A stretch of 64,000 nt of DNA from Eutreptiella sp. 'Long Island Sound 2002' (Eukaryota > Euglenozoa > Euglenophyceae > Eutreptiales > Eutreptiaceae). A model generated the notes under the pieces. That model searched no databases. It worked only from the letters and a program-made list of their open reading frames with translations, and was not told the DNA's origin. Every line of letters starts with the position of its first letter. Within the stretch, counting starts at the first letter, position 1. A program made the position numbers and the translations under genes. Positions 1 through 12,399 of this stretch are shown one piece after another. The stretch lies in assembly GCA_964036045.1 (NCBI GenBank), contig OZ038382.1:150920961-150984960 (forward strand), given 5' to 3'.

Positions 1-1675
1 CAGACATGGTCGACCCCATCCAGGCGGAAACCTGTGGGTGAAGGACCCCACTACGGGGATATGGACAGCCGGTGGAGCAAGTCCTTCCCGCATCCCAAAC
101 CCCATGGGTTCAGGCCCAACTGGACCGCACTCCATGGAGGAGAGGGATGTACGGGGAGTGTATTCACACCCCCCGGCCACAGGTGGTATCCGTCTTGGTG
201 GAGTGGTGGCTGCGGACGTCAGAGACGCCATCAGGATTGACGACCTCAGGGGAATCAAAATCCCCTATTACAATGGCAACCCCTCCAACCTGGATGACTT
301 CATCCTGGATTGCGAGGACTTCGCCGAGGAGGTTGTCGGCGAGATGAAGGGAGCGCCAAGGAACAAGTTGGTATGTCGGACATTCCCACACAGACTGGCG
401 CAGGACCTGAAGGAGGAGCTCAGGGATCAGATCCGCAAGGGAGTGATCCAGACAGAGCAGGCCTGCCTCCAGTGGCTGGAGGACGAGGAGCGAGTGGACG
501 CCCCCAGCCAGAAGTTGGAGGATTTGTGGTCCATTCCGCTGCCGCTGGAGCGTGGTGAGCTGCGGGTCCGGGAACGGAATCGGTACATCCGCAAGTACCG
601 AAGAAGCCTCAAGCTGGTGGAGGACTGGAATGAGGCCAGCAAAATCCGACACCTGCTGAAGGACGTCCTCCCCGACCACTGGAAGAGGAGAGTGGAGGAC
701 AAGGAAAAGAAGAGAGCAAAGAAGCGCGTGGCTGGACGGATCATCGCATCGGAGGATACCCACGCCGGAATAATGGAGTTTTTCCGGCGAAACCTCGGCG
801 AGCCCAGCCAAATGTTGGGGTTGAAGAACGCCGTCTACGTGGAGGTATTCGGCGACACCATGGAGCAAAGGCTGATGCGCCTCAGCAACGTGGAGTGGAG
901 GCGCGGAGAGCCGCTGAGGATGCAGGTCATCTTTGCCCGCATGAGCCTGGACGAGATCGTGAAGTACATCACGGTGGAGCTGAAGCTCAATGCCAAGAAC
1001 AAGGCCCACGTGCAGGATCGACAAAGCCAAGGACATCGAGGTCATCGAGAAGATCGCCAGCACTGAGAGGTCAAGGGGGACACGGTCGGCACCGCGGAGG
1101 AAGGGAGTGGAAGCGGCCAAGATTTCTGGACCGCGACCAACCCGGAGGATCATGAAGAGGCCCACTTCTTCGCATTCATAGCGCACAATATGAAGGAGAA
1201 TGGGCAGGACAGGTCCAGGTGGAACCGCCTGGACCCCAGGACCAAGAATCGCAGAGAACCGCGGAGGATCGGGAGCCCGCTGCCCTCTTTCCGCGACTAC
1301 AGATCACAGCACACCGGTTGCTGGGTCTGCTACGGCAAGGGGAACAACCATGCACATGACCAGCGGCATTGCAAGGTAAATGAGGATGACAAGAAGACCT
1401 ACTTCGCCGCCCATCCCGACAAGAAACCCAAGGAGCAACGAATTGCCGATTGGAAGGCGAAGGGCGGGGACGGGCGAAAAGGCCAAGGAAAGGGCCAAGG
1501 GAAAGGCGGAGGAAAAGGCTATGGTGGAGGACCTGGCCCAGACCGACGCGTGAGGTCGATCGAGGAGGTTGCTGAGGACATGTTGAGGACGTTGGAGGTA
1601 CTCAATTCCCAGCAACTTGATGGACAAAGTCTGAGCGGATCGCAGCAGGAGGGAGCTGCGGCAGGCCATGTCTAG
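1..1675 (+). pseudogene. gag: gag of Gypsy copy A, 5'-truncated by the window
   Basis: This is the C-terminal 60% of the capsid/nucleocapsid polyprotein, which packages element RNA in cytoplasmic particles. It reads in one frame from the left edge, with an in-frame TGA at 1064-1066 where copy B is open, so it is broken. Near 1320-1375 lies a zinc-knuckle-like stretch, CWVCYGKGNNHAHDQRHC. Its spacing is Cx2Cx8Hx4C rather than the usual Cx2Cx4Hx4C. A basic Gly/Lys-rich tract (GKGQGKGQGKGGGKGYGGG) follows and probably binds RNA. The frame ends with TAG at 1673-1675 and pol continues in the same frame, an arrangement also present at the TAG of copy B. Confidence 0.88.
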
Positions 1676-4600
1676 AGGAGCCCCAACGGGAGTGGGACCT
1701 CAGAGGTCTCTCCTCCGAAAATCAGTGGAAGTCTAGAGAAAGCGAAGGCACATTGGGTGCCAAAGAAGCCTCCAGAAGAGCCAAAACCACTGAGTTTCGC
1801 CACTCCCAACCCCTGGAGCGCCCTGCCAAGGGAAGTGTATGTGGGCAAGGGACGTGGTAAGAAAGAAGGAGCGACCACGGAGAGCCCCGTGGACGGGCAG
1901 GACCAGCCCAAGATCCACACCATCCGTGACCATACCCTCGAGATCCTGATGCACCCGGATGTGCTAGAGTTGCATGCCGTGAGAGTCGTTCATACACCGC
2001 ATGGTGAGGAGCGGCAGTTGCAATTGAAGGTGCGTGTACGGTGCGGACAAGAGGAGTTGGTGGTGGATGGTTTGGTGGATATGGGTGCCCAGGTGAGCCT
2101 GGTCCGGAGGGGGTTGTTCAAGGAGGAATCCCTGCAGCCCAGCCGTAGACCGGTACGCCTGAAGGTGGCCAATGGAGAGATTATGGGTGGTGGCACCCAT
2201 GAGGCCACTATCAGTATGGAATTCTGGGAGCATGAGCGCTTCAACCGCCCTGATTTGGCGAAGAGAAGCGCTCTATCCGGGCCTTCTATGTGGCCGACAT
2301 TACAGATTGGGATATGATCATGGGGTATGAGTTCATGGTGGGAAACGCCATTGGAGCCCTTCCCCATCGTGCAACGCTGGTCCGGGAGGATGATGAATGC
2401 TTTCCTTGCCTGTCCACGGACTATGCATGCGGATCATCCCAATGGAATGCTGAGGAAGAGGATCGGATCGTCCAAGCGGTGCAAGCTGTGGGTGTCAAGT
2501 CCAGAGGAGACCGCGGAGTTCAGCTCACGGAGTATGGTATGGCGCCGCAGGTGTATGCCAGAATGATCCAGACGCTGGAAGCCGAAGCGCCCGAGACGGA
2601 CGTCTTCGCTTCCCGGGATGCCCCACTTTTGCGGAAGTGTAGGAGGCATTGGCATCGAGGAGACTCAGCCTGGCACAGGCATTGGGGTTTGAAGGAGTGG
2701 GGGCCCATGTATTGGCATGGCTCCCTGGACAATACCAGACGTACGGTGGAGAAGATCGTCGCGGATAGGGCGAAGGGGATCCTGGTCATAACCGGCATAG
2801 GATCCACCCCATGTCCGCTGGAAGGTCTCAAGTCGACTCTGGACTCCATCACACTGAAGGAGATGTCATTCGGGCCAGAGGAGGAGTTGTTCATCGACGC
2901 CAAGGGTGTATCAATGCCCTCCCCGGGTCAAGCGTCGGGTACCAAGGCTTTCCTGGTGGATGGGGCGCAACCCCAGCCCACGGGTGATGAAGCATTCATC
3001 CGTAGGGTGGAGGCCGTGCCCATGCGGGTCATGTTTGAGCCCAAGGAAGGGACAGATCAGCCAATGGATGGCATTGACGTCCTGTCCCACGCCGGGATCG
3101 ACCACGTCGTCAACTACATGCGATTGGGCATGCACGACTGTGTGGCAGCCAAAAAGGGGCGGGCCATGGTCACATCTCCGCATTGGTGGGATGACAAGAT
3201 GTTGGTCACCGGCAAGTACGAGAAGGATGAGTTCGTGGCGAGGGTCATGGATCACATCGCGGACCAACATGATGGTCCGGTTGGGTCGGACCCGCCGACG
3301 TGGGATTTTCCAAGAATGGGGGCCGGTAGCGACAAGAACCAGACCGATGCCGCAAATTTCCGAAGATTATCGGTGGGAAGAGCTCCCCACGACGATGAAG
3401 ACGGCATATCGGACGAGGAGAATTTAGACTCGGACCCGGAAGAAGCCTATACCGCAGTGCGGTCGGTTGTATCGAGACCGAAGCAAGCGGCTGAAGAGGC
3501 CCAGGAGAACCTGAAGGTCGCTGAGCTGAAGGAGACGCTGATAAATGCCTATCCGCGGCTATTCAGTGGCGTCGCCAACAACAACCCTCCAGATCGTGGG
3601 AGGTTTGGCACAGCGAGGATCAAGCTGAAACCGAACCCCAAGATCTATCGTCATCGGCAGTACCAACTTCAGGGCGATCGGGCCGAGGCCATGAAGAAGT
3701 TTTTGGCCGAGTTTATTGAGCGGGGCTGGATCGAACCCTCCGACAGTGAGTGGGCCAGCCCAGCCTTTATCGTGCCCAAGAAGGAGAAGGGCGAGTGGAG
3801 GTTGGTGGTTGATTACAGAGGTTTGAACGAGCAAACCAAGCACCACTCGTACTCGCTCCCTCTGATCTACACCATCCTCCCAAAACAACAAAAAGAGTGG
3901 ATCTTCACGGTGTTAGACCTGGTACACGGCTATCACCAGATGCCGCTACACCCGGACTCCAGGCCCTGCACAGCGATGTCGACGCCGCTGGCGCCCATGC
4001 AGTGGAAAGTGGTGCCTATGGGGGCCAAGAATGGCAACGCCGCTTTCCAGCGCATGATGGAGGACGTGCTCGGTCCTGTCCGGGACTGTGCCAACCCTTT
4101 TTGTGGATGACATCATCATCGGGTCCGGCACGAAAAACATGACGGAGGACGAGCTCATCGAAGTGCATGAGAAGGATCTGCGCAAAGTGCTCAGCGAGCT
4201 GGACAAGCACAACATGGTGTGCAAGCCCACCAGAGGCTCGCTCTTCGTGAAGGAAGTGGAGTTCGCGGGTCACGTCGTTGGTCACGGGCAACGCCGTCCC
4301 ATGCCTGGGAAGCTGGCGTCCCTGCACCACTGGGAAAGACCCCAGACCAGCAGCGAACTCCGATCCTTCATGGGGTTCTGCAACTACTATTCGGGCTATA
4401 TCTGAATGTATGCAGAACTGTCGGGGCCGCTGCACAAGATGCTGCAGGTGGGCAAGTTCGATGGCCGGAAGGGGAGCAAGAAGAAGCTTGCCTGGACCCC
4501 TGAGGCCGAAGATGCGTTCAGCCGCCTGAAGGAGCGACTCCTCCGGCAGCTGGGGCTGTTCCTGGTGGACCCAGACAAGGGATTCGTGCTACAAACGGAC

Positions 4601-6743
4601 GCCTCGGACTATGCTGTAGGGGCAGTCCTCGAGCAGGTCCGGGACGACGGGTCGCACGTACCCGTGGCGTTTTGGACCCGGATCCTGGCCGAGGGCCAAC
4701 GTCGAACCTGGACCGCGAGGGAGAAGGAGACGTACGCCATTGTTTGTGCGCTCAGGAAGTGGTCTGGCCACATCGGATTGCAACCGGTGGTGGTTTGTAC
4801 GGACCATCAGTCCTTGCAGAGCTGGCACAAGGAGCACGTAGACACCCCCTCGGGACCGGCGGCAAGGAGGGCCCGACGGCATGAGACGTTCGTTAATTTG
4901 GACCTCAGCATCGTGTATGTCCCGGGGAAGGACAACACTGTGGCAGATTGCCTCAGTCGATGGGCCTACCCCAGGGGCAAGGCGTGGATGGGCATATCCA
5001 GCCATGGGGACCCCGAGGAGACCGAGGAGGCCAAGCGCATCATCGAGATGGAGAAGGCCGTGGAGCAAGAGGGGGTCAAGTGCTTTGTGGTGATGGCAAA
5101 CGGTACGCACCTGGCCAAGTTCCGGGGCGCCCGAGTCCAAGCCATTCGAGATGAAAACCCTCGAGCAATGGATGGTGGCCCCTGTAGAGCTAGTCAGGTC
5201 GGTGCTTACAGAAGACTGGTCGGATGACTATGCGGCATCCGAGCATTGGAGCAGGTAGTGGAATGCCGTGAGCGCCCCGTCGGACGACGAATGACCTGAG
5301 GGCTTGACCGAGGATGGGGATAAATTCTTCCTCAAGGACAAGCTATTGGTCCCTGAGAATCGAGTGGAGGAGGTCATTGACCACTGCCATAACGCCCAGC
5401 TCATGCATCGGGGTCGGGACAAGATGCAGCAGGACCTGGAGTGGCGCTTCAAGTTCCCACCGGGGTACTACGCCATCCTGGACAAGTACTGCAGCAACTG
5501 CGCCGTGTGTTGGGCCACGAAGAGCGCCAACCACTCCACGGCGGGCAACCCGGTGTACACGGCTATACAGGAGGCCCCTATGCGGTCCGTGGCCATGGAT
5601 GTATTCGCCATGCCTGAGGTCACTGTGGACGGAGAGATCTACGACTGTGTCATCCTGGCGGTGGATAGGCACAGCGGGTATATCGTGGCGGTCCCTGGCA
5701 AGAAGTCCAAGAAGAAGGATAAGAAGGACAAGCATGGAGTGGGTCTGCAGGCCGAGACCGTCGCTAATGCCATGATCAGGCATTGGCTGACGATTTTTGA
5801 TGTCCCAGCGGTCATCTGCAGCGATCGGGGCAGTCAATTTGTGGGGACGTGGTTCAAGACGATGTGCAAGCACATGGGGATTCGGCACGCCAAGACCGTG
5901 GCGTACCAGAGCCGGTCGAATGGCTGGGCTGAGGTGGCCGGGCGGCAGATGTTCGAGAAGTTCCGCCAGTTGCACATTGACGAACCGGGCCGGAATTGGT
6001 ATAATTGGCTGTGGAGAGTACTCCAGGCGTACCACGACCTTCCGGGGCCCACTGGACTGTCGCCCCATCGTATCCTGTTCCTACGGGATCGAGTGTCACG
6101 CACTCTCCCGTGGTTGAACCATGGCAAAGTGGCCCGGGATGCGAGTGCTATGATGTCCGAGGCGGACGACACGGCGGCCAAGGTGTGCAAATCACTTCAG
6201 GACGAGCATGAGAAGAGGGCCAAGTACTTCAAGCAGGGAAAAGTCCAGAAGTATGCTCTCAGAGACACCGTGTGGGTGGAGCGGCACCACAAGGATGTCC
6301 TGTCCAGGCATCGGCAGGCGTCTTGGTATGTGCCGGGGGTAATCGTGCGGAATGTTGGGCAGGAAGTGTATGCGGTTTGTGTGGGGGATAACAAGGTCCT
6401 GGACCGCGACCATACCCAGCTTCGTCCCCGAGCACCAGACCCCAGCGGACGTCCCGTCACCTTCGAGTTCATGGCCGGCGATGTGGACTCGGACGACGAG
6501 GGTGAGGACGACCACTTCACCGCAGAGAGGATCCTGACGGACAAGCCGGACCCAGGGACGCCTGGAGGGGGGGTACATAAAGTCCGTTGGAAGGGATTCG
6601 CCGCATCCAGGGATTCGTGGGAGCGTCCGAGCAGCTTTGTGCCGAGGTATACCACGGTCTGGATGGAGTATTCAAGGAGGAAAAACATCTCTTTGGATGT
6701 CAAGGACGTGTTGGTCCATTGGGTGGCTGCAGTAGCACCGTAA
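1676..6743 (+). pseudogene. pol: pol of Gypsy copy A (PR-RT-RNaseH-IN-chromodomain), broken
   Basis: Pol encodes the enzymes for copying and inserting the element. The aspartic protease has GLVDMGAQVSLV near 2070-2100, where the usual DTG has become DMG. The RT has the VVDYRGLN and FVDD motifs, and RNase H has TDASDYAVGAVL. The integrase has its zinc-binding HHCC region near 5370-5520 and a DDE core, and ends in a chromodomain (VRWKGFAASRDSWE near 6580). Compared with copy B there are frame changes near 2280, 4095 (a T run just before the RT active site) and 5150. Premature stops are TGA 4403-4405, TAG 5256-5258 and TGA 5292-5294. It is nonfunctional. The first part is in frame with gag across the TAG at 1673. 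Confidence 0.9.
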
Positions 6744-7140
6744 TGGATCCCTCTTGGCATTTATGTTTGTTTTTGGGCTTGGGAGACGGGTGAGGGCGTT
6801 CATCCGGGGACTTTTGGGTCTTGATTGGCCATATACCCCCTTCACTCGATCTCCACAGATATATTTCATTGTGGTATACTTATTTAGGTCGACCGACAAC
6901 GTTTCTCTATCTTTGATCCCCGTGGTCCATGTTGTAGATCAAGAGGAGACCGAACATGGCGGAGGGCACCGATTATGAGTGTCCTCACCCCTCCCTTGGG
7001 GCATGGGGGACGCCTACGACGTGTGTGGGGCCTCCATGTGTCCTTGGGACATCAGGGGGGGGGGGGGTTGGAGCCCATTGGGGTCCTCCCGTCCTCTCTT
7101 CAATGACTTCCGAGCGGATACAACCCTCTGAGAAGGGGGG
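6744..7140 (+). other. 3' untranslated region and polypurine tract of copy A
   Basis: No coding is seen here. The stretch carries a run of 13 G at 7055-7067. It ends in the purine run GAGAAGGGGGG (7130-7140) directly before the LTR, the expected plus-strand primer. The same purine run precedes the 3' LTR of copy B on the minus strand (51,911-51,921). Confidence 0.8.
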
Positions 7141-9560
7141 TGAAGCCGGTTCGGACCCCCGTGGCCATCTTTGGGTCACTTGGGGTGTGTATCTATGGGC
7201 CGGCCAGCCGCCATTGGCTGATATCATACTCTCTCATCCACCTGACCTAACCTGATGTGATAGTGTGATAGGCCTGGCCATTCCAGCTATGAGCGGCCAT
7301 ATTCAATACCGAGGCGCCGCCGGCTGAGATTTATATATCGAAATGTCAGGAATCAACAGGGTTTTTTTATCATAATGTTTCCGTAATTTTTTGGCTATCC
7401 GTTCTGTTTGTCAATGTATCGGCGACTGTCAGTTGGCTCGCCATTTCGCGGTAACCGATTGGTTAACTGTTATTTCCAGATATTTTGGCGGAAACCCCGA
7501 CGAAGGATCAGATTTCATCAGTAAAGGGTTCGTTCCTTCCGCAATTTTCATGTTATACACTCGCAAAAATAATCTGATTTTTTGAGACATTCAGAATCGG
7601 ATTTTCGACTTCGAGGTCGCCGCACTTGATATGATGAATTCCGAGTGGTCCTACATTTTTCCCCGATCACGAATCAACCTTCCTTTTGTTGTCTCCTTCA
7701 TATTTTTTGGAGATATGGGCGAAACAAAATTGATTCCTGAGGCCACTTTGAAGGGTCATATCTCCGACTCACGGCGAGGAGTTACAATTCTGAGATATGG
7801 GCTCGAATCGCCTTGGTCTGAACTTAATTCAGGAAGCGTCAAACGCCTTTGATGTGTACACATGCCTGGTGTAGCAAGGGATAATGGTCAAGAGGGTAGA
7901 AAGTGATATATAACTCTTGGACCATGCAACCAAATATTCTAATGCTTCTTTCGAGTGTACCGCATGAGTGTTGGGGTTGCATAGAAACTTTCGTTGGGTT
8001 CCCACGTATTTCGGACGTGAAGTTATGTCCATGGAGGGGCATGGCATACCATGGTTGGAGCCACTTTTTAAGGGTATGTGTTATATGGATGGTATGTGCT
8101 TTGTTATGCTCACGCCCATGTTATATACCTCCGTTTGTAGGAAGATATGTGGAGTCATACTTGGCAAGGGCCTTGCCTGTGTCTCAATGGTGAGCTCCAT
8201 AGCGCTGGACTACGTCTACCGCACAAAAAGTGCATGTGGGAAGGTTTACGGAGCGACCCACAAGCGCCACTATCAATTTTCCCATTTTCATGGTGCGTGT
8301 TGGGAGGAGGTTCGAAGGAGTCCCCATGCGTCCATGTGGGGATCCAAGTGGGGGGATTGTTTGCAAATGGCCTCAAGCAATTGTGCTTTGAACCATATGT
8401 TGATACCATGGGTGAGCGAAGTTATATACTATTGTGATTACTTTGAATTTGGCATTATTTGCATGTTTTTGACCTCATTTTATGCTCATTTTTGTATTTT
8501 CTGTGCTCAACTGGTCGGCTAACAGTAAAGTGCCTAAAGATTTCTGAACTATGGTATGTTGCTTATATGTGGGCATATGCTTCGGTGTTGTACCTCACAA
8601 TATGCCAGGCCACGCGGTTGCTTTGGCTTGGCACACGAGGCCTCACAAATTTAGGTCTCAAACTCATGAGTAGATTTGTGAAGCATGGCATGTGTACATC
8701 CGGAGGGGCTTGGGAGCCAATGTTGGAATATTCGTGGGCATGGACCTTTGGTCTATATCACCCTTGTATTTTACGTTCCGGTTTGACACATGCATGGAGC
8801 ATTTGAATACTTGCCGTATGCATTTTTGAGTATATAATTGATTTTTGGGCATTGTGGTGTGATTTGCCGGATTTTGCCATGTTGTGAGGTCATCTTCATG
8901 GGTCACCTCTCCAAGCCCAATCGACTGCAAGTCCAACCAAGGTTATGCCGGGGTAGGACATGGTCCTGAGTGCCACTCTAGGCCATGACACACCACCCCC
9001 CCCATTGCGCTAGGGTTTAGAGGCTTGGGGAGGAACACATTTTTGGGGTTTGTGTAGTGACGTTTGACACATGGCATTCAGCCATCTTATTTGACTTGGT
9101 TCGGGGCATCATGTTGGCGAGTCAAGGGAAGGTCCTGTGTCCAGGGAATGAGGGGTCTTTGGCTGTGATTGTGTATGTTTCCATCTTTCCTCAAATTTGC
9201 TGGATTTGTGTTCATATGCCTATTTCAGGGCTCCCTTTTTGGTGCACTTCTATGTACATGCCCAACGCCCGTGTCTCTGTGTGCACCGTGAGACGACCGG
9301 CGTATTGAAAGGAGTTGTTGAGAGTAAACGCGGGACCTCAAACATCCTTGGAAGCCCTCAGGGTGGATTGATTGGATTTGGATTGTACTTGGGAGTTGGG
9401 TATTGCAAGGGATCAGGAGCTGTGTGAAGGAGCCATATTTTTCTATTTTTTGTGGGAAATTGTGCAGGATAGGGCAAGATCATGCAGAACCTGGTGAGAA
9501 GCAAGACCGTAGGACCGACAGGAAACGGTGGAAGGGGTACAGCAGGAGCCGGTCCTGGTA
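7141..9560 (+). repeat. LTR of Gypsy family (shared by copy A and the deletion derivative)
   Basis: The LTR begins TGAAGCCGGTTCGGAC right after the polypurine tract and ends CCGGTCCTGGTA, about 2.42 kb. It aligns along its length, with divergence, to both LTRs of copy B. The left boundary is sharp. The right boundary is inferred from where the 3' LTR of copy B stops matching. The terminus TG...TA is unusual; TG...CA is standard. No convincing reading frame is seen inside. Confidence 0.85.
7331..7338 (+). promoter_or_regulatory. TATA-like box in LTR
   Basis: TTATATAT lies about 190 bp into the LTR. The equivalent minus-strand position in both copy B LTRs keeps a TATA-like core (near 51,711-51,726 and 62,550-62,566). 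This probably sets the U3/R transcription start. The assignment rests on position and conservation only. Confidence 0.5.
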
Positions 9561-9909
9561 GGGACCTTCTTTATGGTAGCAGAGGAGTACCTGCCCCCTA
9601 CCGCCGCAACGGGGACTCGGGCCCTCATGAGCCCTGCCCAAGGACGCCCTGGGTGCAGATCGTGGAGTCCGTGGAGTCGACGCCGGACTGGGAAGCCCGA
9701 GAAGAGCGAAGATGCTCAGAACGGAGAGCCCTTGCAGGACATGGGCTAGTCATGGAGGACCTGACCTCCCCCCTATTACGTGGGTGGGTGGCCATGGTGT
9801 ATGTTGTACCCTCCCACAATGCGGGGGGCGCCAAGGGATCCACCAGTCCTCTCTTTGTCTTTTCGAGCAGGTGACAATGCTCTGGGAAGGGGGGTGAAGC
9901 CGGTTCGGA
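9561..9909 (+). mobile_element. Internally deleted Gypsy derivative (5' UTR joined to 3' UTR and LTR stub)
   Basis: After the LTR at 7141-9560 come a primer-binding site and a 5' UTR matching that of copy B. Then come the gag start codon at 9752 and its first codons (MEDL). The sequence then jumps to a 3' UTR-like stretch, a polypurine tract (GGGAAGGGGGG, 9884-9894) and the first 15 bases of an LTR (9895-9909), where similarity ends. Almost the whole gag-pol region is missing. The layout could be a non-autonomous element or the scar of a large deletion within a tandem LTR array. Confidence 0.8.
9574..9586 (+). promoter_or_regulatory. Primer-binding site, initiator tRNA-Met
   Basis: TGGTAGCAGAGGA is complementary to the 3' end of eukaryotic initiator tRNA-Met (CCUCUGCUACCA). 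It lies about 14 bases after the apparent LTR end, farther than the usual few bases. The same site is at 60,384-60,395 in copy B. Confidence 0.75.
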
Positions 9910-10700
9910 TCTCAATTGACTGCAGTGTTCTTCTTTTGAGCGATTTCTGCGATTTCAGCGATTTCGGATATAATTTCAGGAGAATTCCGAAATTATATTT
10001 TTATAAACCACAGGATGGACCATTTAACATTTCTTGTTCGTACCAGGCCTGCTGTGTGTGCGCGCGCCCTTCTCGTGTTCCTGTTGGCGTGCGCGTGCTC
10101 TGTGTTCCTCAATGCGGGCCGATGGTTTGAAAATTCTTCCCAACGGGTGCTAATCGTGTTAGTTCTACACTGTTATGGAAATGGAAACGAATCAGAAGCT
10201 TGGGCGACTCGATTGGGAGATAGAAGGCCCAGAATTGGGATCTGGCTGAACCCTGGTGTGGTGCCTCCGCGCACATCGGCTGTCGCCATTGGGTGCATCA
10301 CGGCACTTGAGAGGAGAATGGTACACGTTAATGGGCGCATCTGCTTCGGCAGTGCCACGCCTACGTGTATGGGGGATCACGAGTCCCTGGAAGCTGGAGG
10401 AGTCCTAGTGGAAGTGAAGTGGAAGCGGATGTGGCTGAGGTAGGCGCACCGGAAGGGAAGAAAGTAACTCGATCGTTGCTTCGCAAGGCAAATTTTGAAA
10501 TGAGTGGCGACTGGTGCCACTGGGTCTGCGGTTGCGTCGCGCGATCGCAGCAGAAGAATAATACAAAACTAAGAAAACGACGCACCGCCAGCAAAAATAA
10601 AGCGAAAAATCGTCTTTTCCGACCTCAGAAACCCCCCCAAAAAATTTTACGCCGCTGTTTGGCGAGGTCGCAAAATTTAGGACAGTCACAAAACAAAGAC
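9910..10700. other. Unassigned single-copy-looking DNA
   Basis: Mixed-composition sequence after the LTR stub. It includes an A/T-rich stretch with repeated GCGATTT-like words near 9940-9965 and no reading frame I would defend. I see nothing recognisable. Confidence 0.4.
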
Positions 10701-10929
10701 GAACAATAGAGTCGCGACGGCGAAGAACCTGAGCGTTGCATGCTCCAAAACAACTAGCAAAGTGCGTGTCCTAGGCGCTAGGGACTTGTGCGCGCTCCAC
10801 CAACAAAGAAGAAGAAAAGAGGCGAACACCAAAAACAAGCGAGCCACGACGACGAAGACAAGAACAAAGCGAGCTCCGAACCACCTAGCAACGTGCGTGC
10901 CATAAGAGCTAGGCGACTTGTTCGCGTCA

Positions 10930-12060
10930 AAAAAAAAAAAAAGAGAGAAGGAAACGCAACAAAAGGAGAAACACCAAACCACAAACAAAAAAGACGCGAC
11001 CACGGACCACGGGAAAACGAGGTATGACAACCAAGTATGTTACGGCCCCATGCGTCCTACATATCGTATCCACCGCTACACATACGTGGATGAGAAAACC
11101 AAGTATGTTGCGAAGGAGGGCGCCCAAGGGACAACACCGCACGCAAAAAAGAACGACGAACCGCCACGCACGTCAAAAGACATGCCCGCAAACACAAACC
11201 ACAACCATATATCCCCCATATTTTTTCCTCCATAGGCTCCGACCGCCGCGAGATACACGAAAAAAAAAATCAACAAAAGCGCAAAAGGTATGGGGCGGCC
11301 ACGGACAAAGGGGAAACAATGAAAAGGCGAACAAGCGAAGCCCACCAACCACGGGGAAACAACGGTATGGCGAGCAAGTATGTTAACAATGCGAGGGAGG
11401 GCGCCAAAGGGACGGACCACGCACACACGCACACACATAAACAAGACCCCAAGGTGCGAGAAGACTGAGACAAGAGCAAGGAGAAACAAGGTATGAAACC
11501 CCACACCGCCCCGCCCGCAAACACGAACACGCTCTCGCTATAGGGGATGGCCACGTACCACGGGGAAACAATGGTATGGAGGTATGACGAACAAATATGT
11601 TAAAAATGCGAGGGAAGGCGCCAAGGGGACGAAAACACAAACGTACACAAAGCCGCAAGATGCACGAAGACGGAGACAAGACAAAGGAAAAACATGGTAT
11701 GCAACCCCACCCCCGCCCCACCCACAAACAAGCACACGCTTTCTCTATAGGGGACGGCAACAAGAAGCGGCACAAGGTATGACAAGTATGTTGAAAAAAA
11801 AACACGAAACCGCCTTCCACGCCCTCTCTATAGGGGAAACGCAACGCGGAGAGGTATGTTATCGAAGACGCAACGAGAAAAAAAAAAAGGGAGGAGACAC
11901 AAAACACAACACGCAAAAAAAAACAAAAAGGACCAGCGCACGCTCTTTCTCAACAGGGGAGGAAAACATGATGGGACAAAAGGAAAGGTATGTGCTACGC
12001 ATCACGCATGCCACGCATTTCTGCTACGCATCTACAGGACCTCTTCTTCTGCTTTTTGAA
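10930..12060 (+). repeat. Degenerate tandem repeat, about 200-300 bp spacing
   Basis: A phrase of the type GGTATG..AACAAGTATGTT followed by AATGCGAGGGAGGGCGCC recurs near 11,030, 11,100, 11,370, 11,580 and 11,785, each time after a GGGGAAAC-like stretch. Poly-A runs and CACACA tracts separate the units. Reading frames exist on both strands but change with the repeats and show no domain, so I treat the block as repetitive rather than coding. Confidence 0.6.
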
Positions 12061-12399
12061 ACATGCCGACGACCGACGACGAGAACCAGCCAAGGTATGA
12101 CACACCCCACCCCACCAACCACACACCGCGAGCACACACACGCGCACGCACGACAGCCACACCGCGCACGACCCCCCCCCCCCCCACACCACCCACACCA
12201 ACACGAAGGGCCACACAGCGCACACACACACACCAGGGCCAAGGAGAAGGGCACCCAGAAGACACACCCACCGCACCACCACGCCACACCACCAAAAACA
12301 CAGACACCACAAACACGCAACACACAACACAGCACGGCCACCGCGCACACCCACACACACCACAAACACACACAACAAAGGACACCCCCGCCCGCGAAA

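Larger units (their letters stand above)
1..9560 (+). mobile_element. Ty3/Gypsy chromovirus copy A (5' end outside window, decayed)
   Basis: The order is gag, aspartic protease, reverse transcriptase, RNase H, integrase with chromodomain, polypurine tract, then LTR. This is the Ty3/Gypsy chromovirus order. The window opens inside gag at about residue 393 of the intact gag found in copy B (57,371-60,175, minus strand). Copy A is closely related to copy B over its whole length but carries several indels and nonsense changes, so it is a dead copy. Its 3' LTR (7141-9560) also serves as the 5' LTR of the deleted derivative that follows. The family is certain from motifs; the missing 5' part is inferred. 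Confidence 0.93.

Noticed and set aside
5256-5294. TAG and TGA in copy A pol as further evidence for recoding
   Set aside because: The TAG aligns to Tyr and the TGA to Trp in copy B, so these are ordinary decay of a dead copy, not support for Gln.
7968-8522. 184-codon frame inside the LTR
   Set aside because: It is not conserved in the copy B LTRs, which are interrupted and shorter in that frame; the LTR is non-coding.
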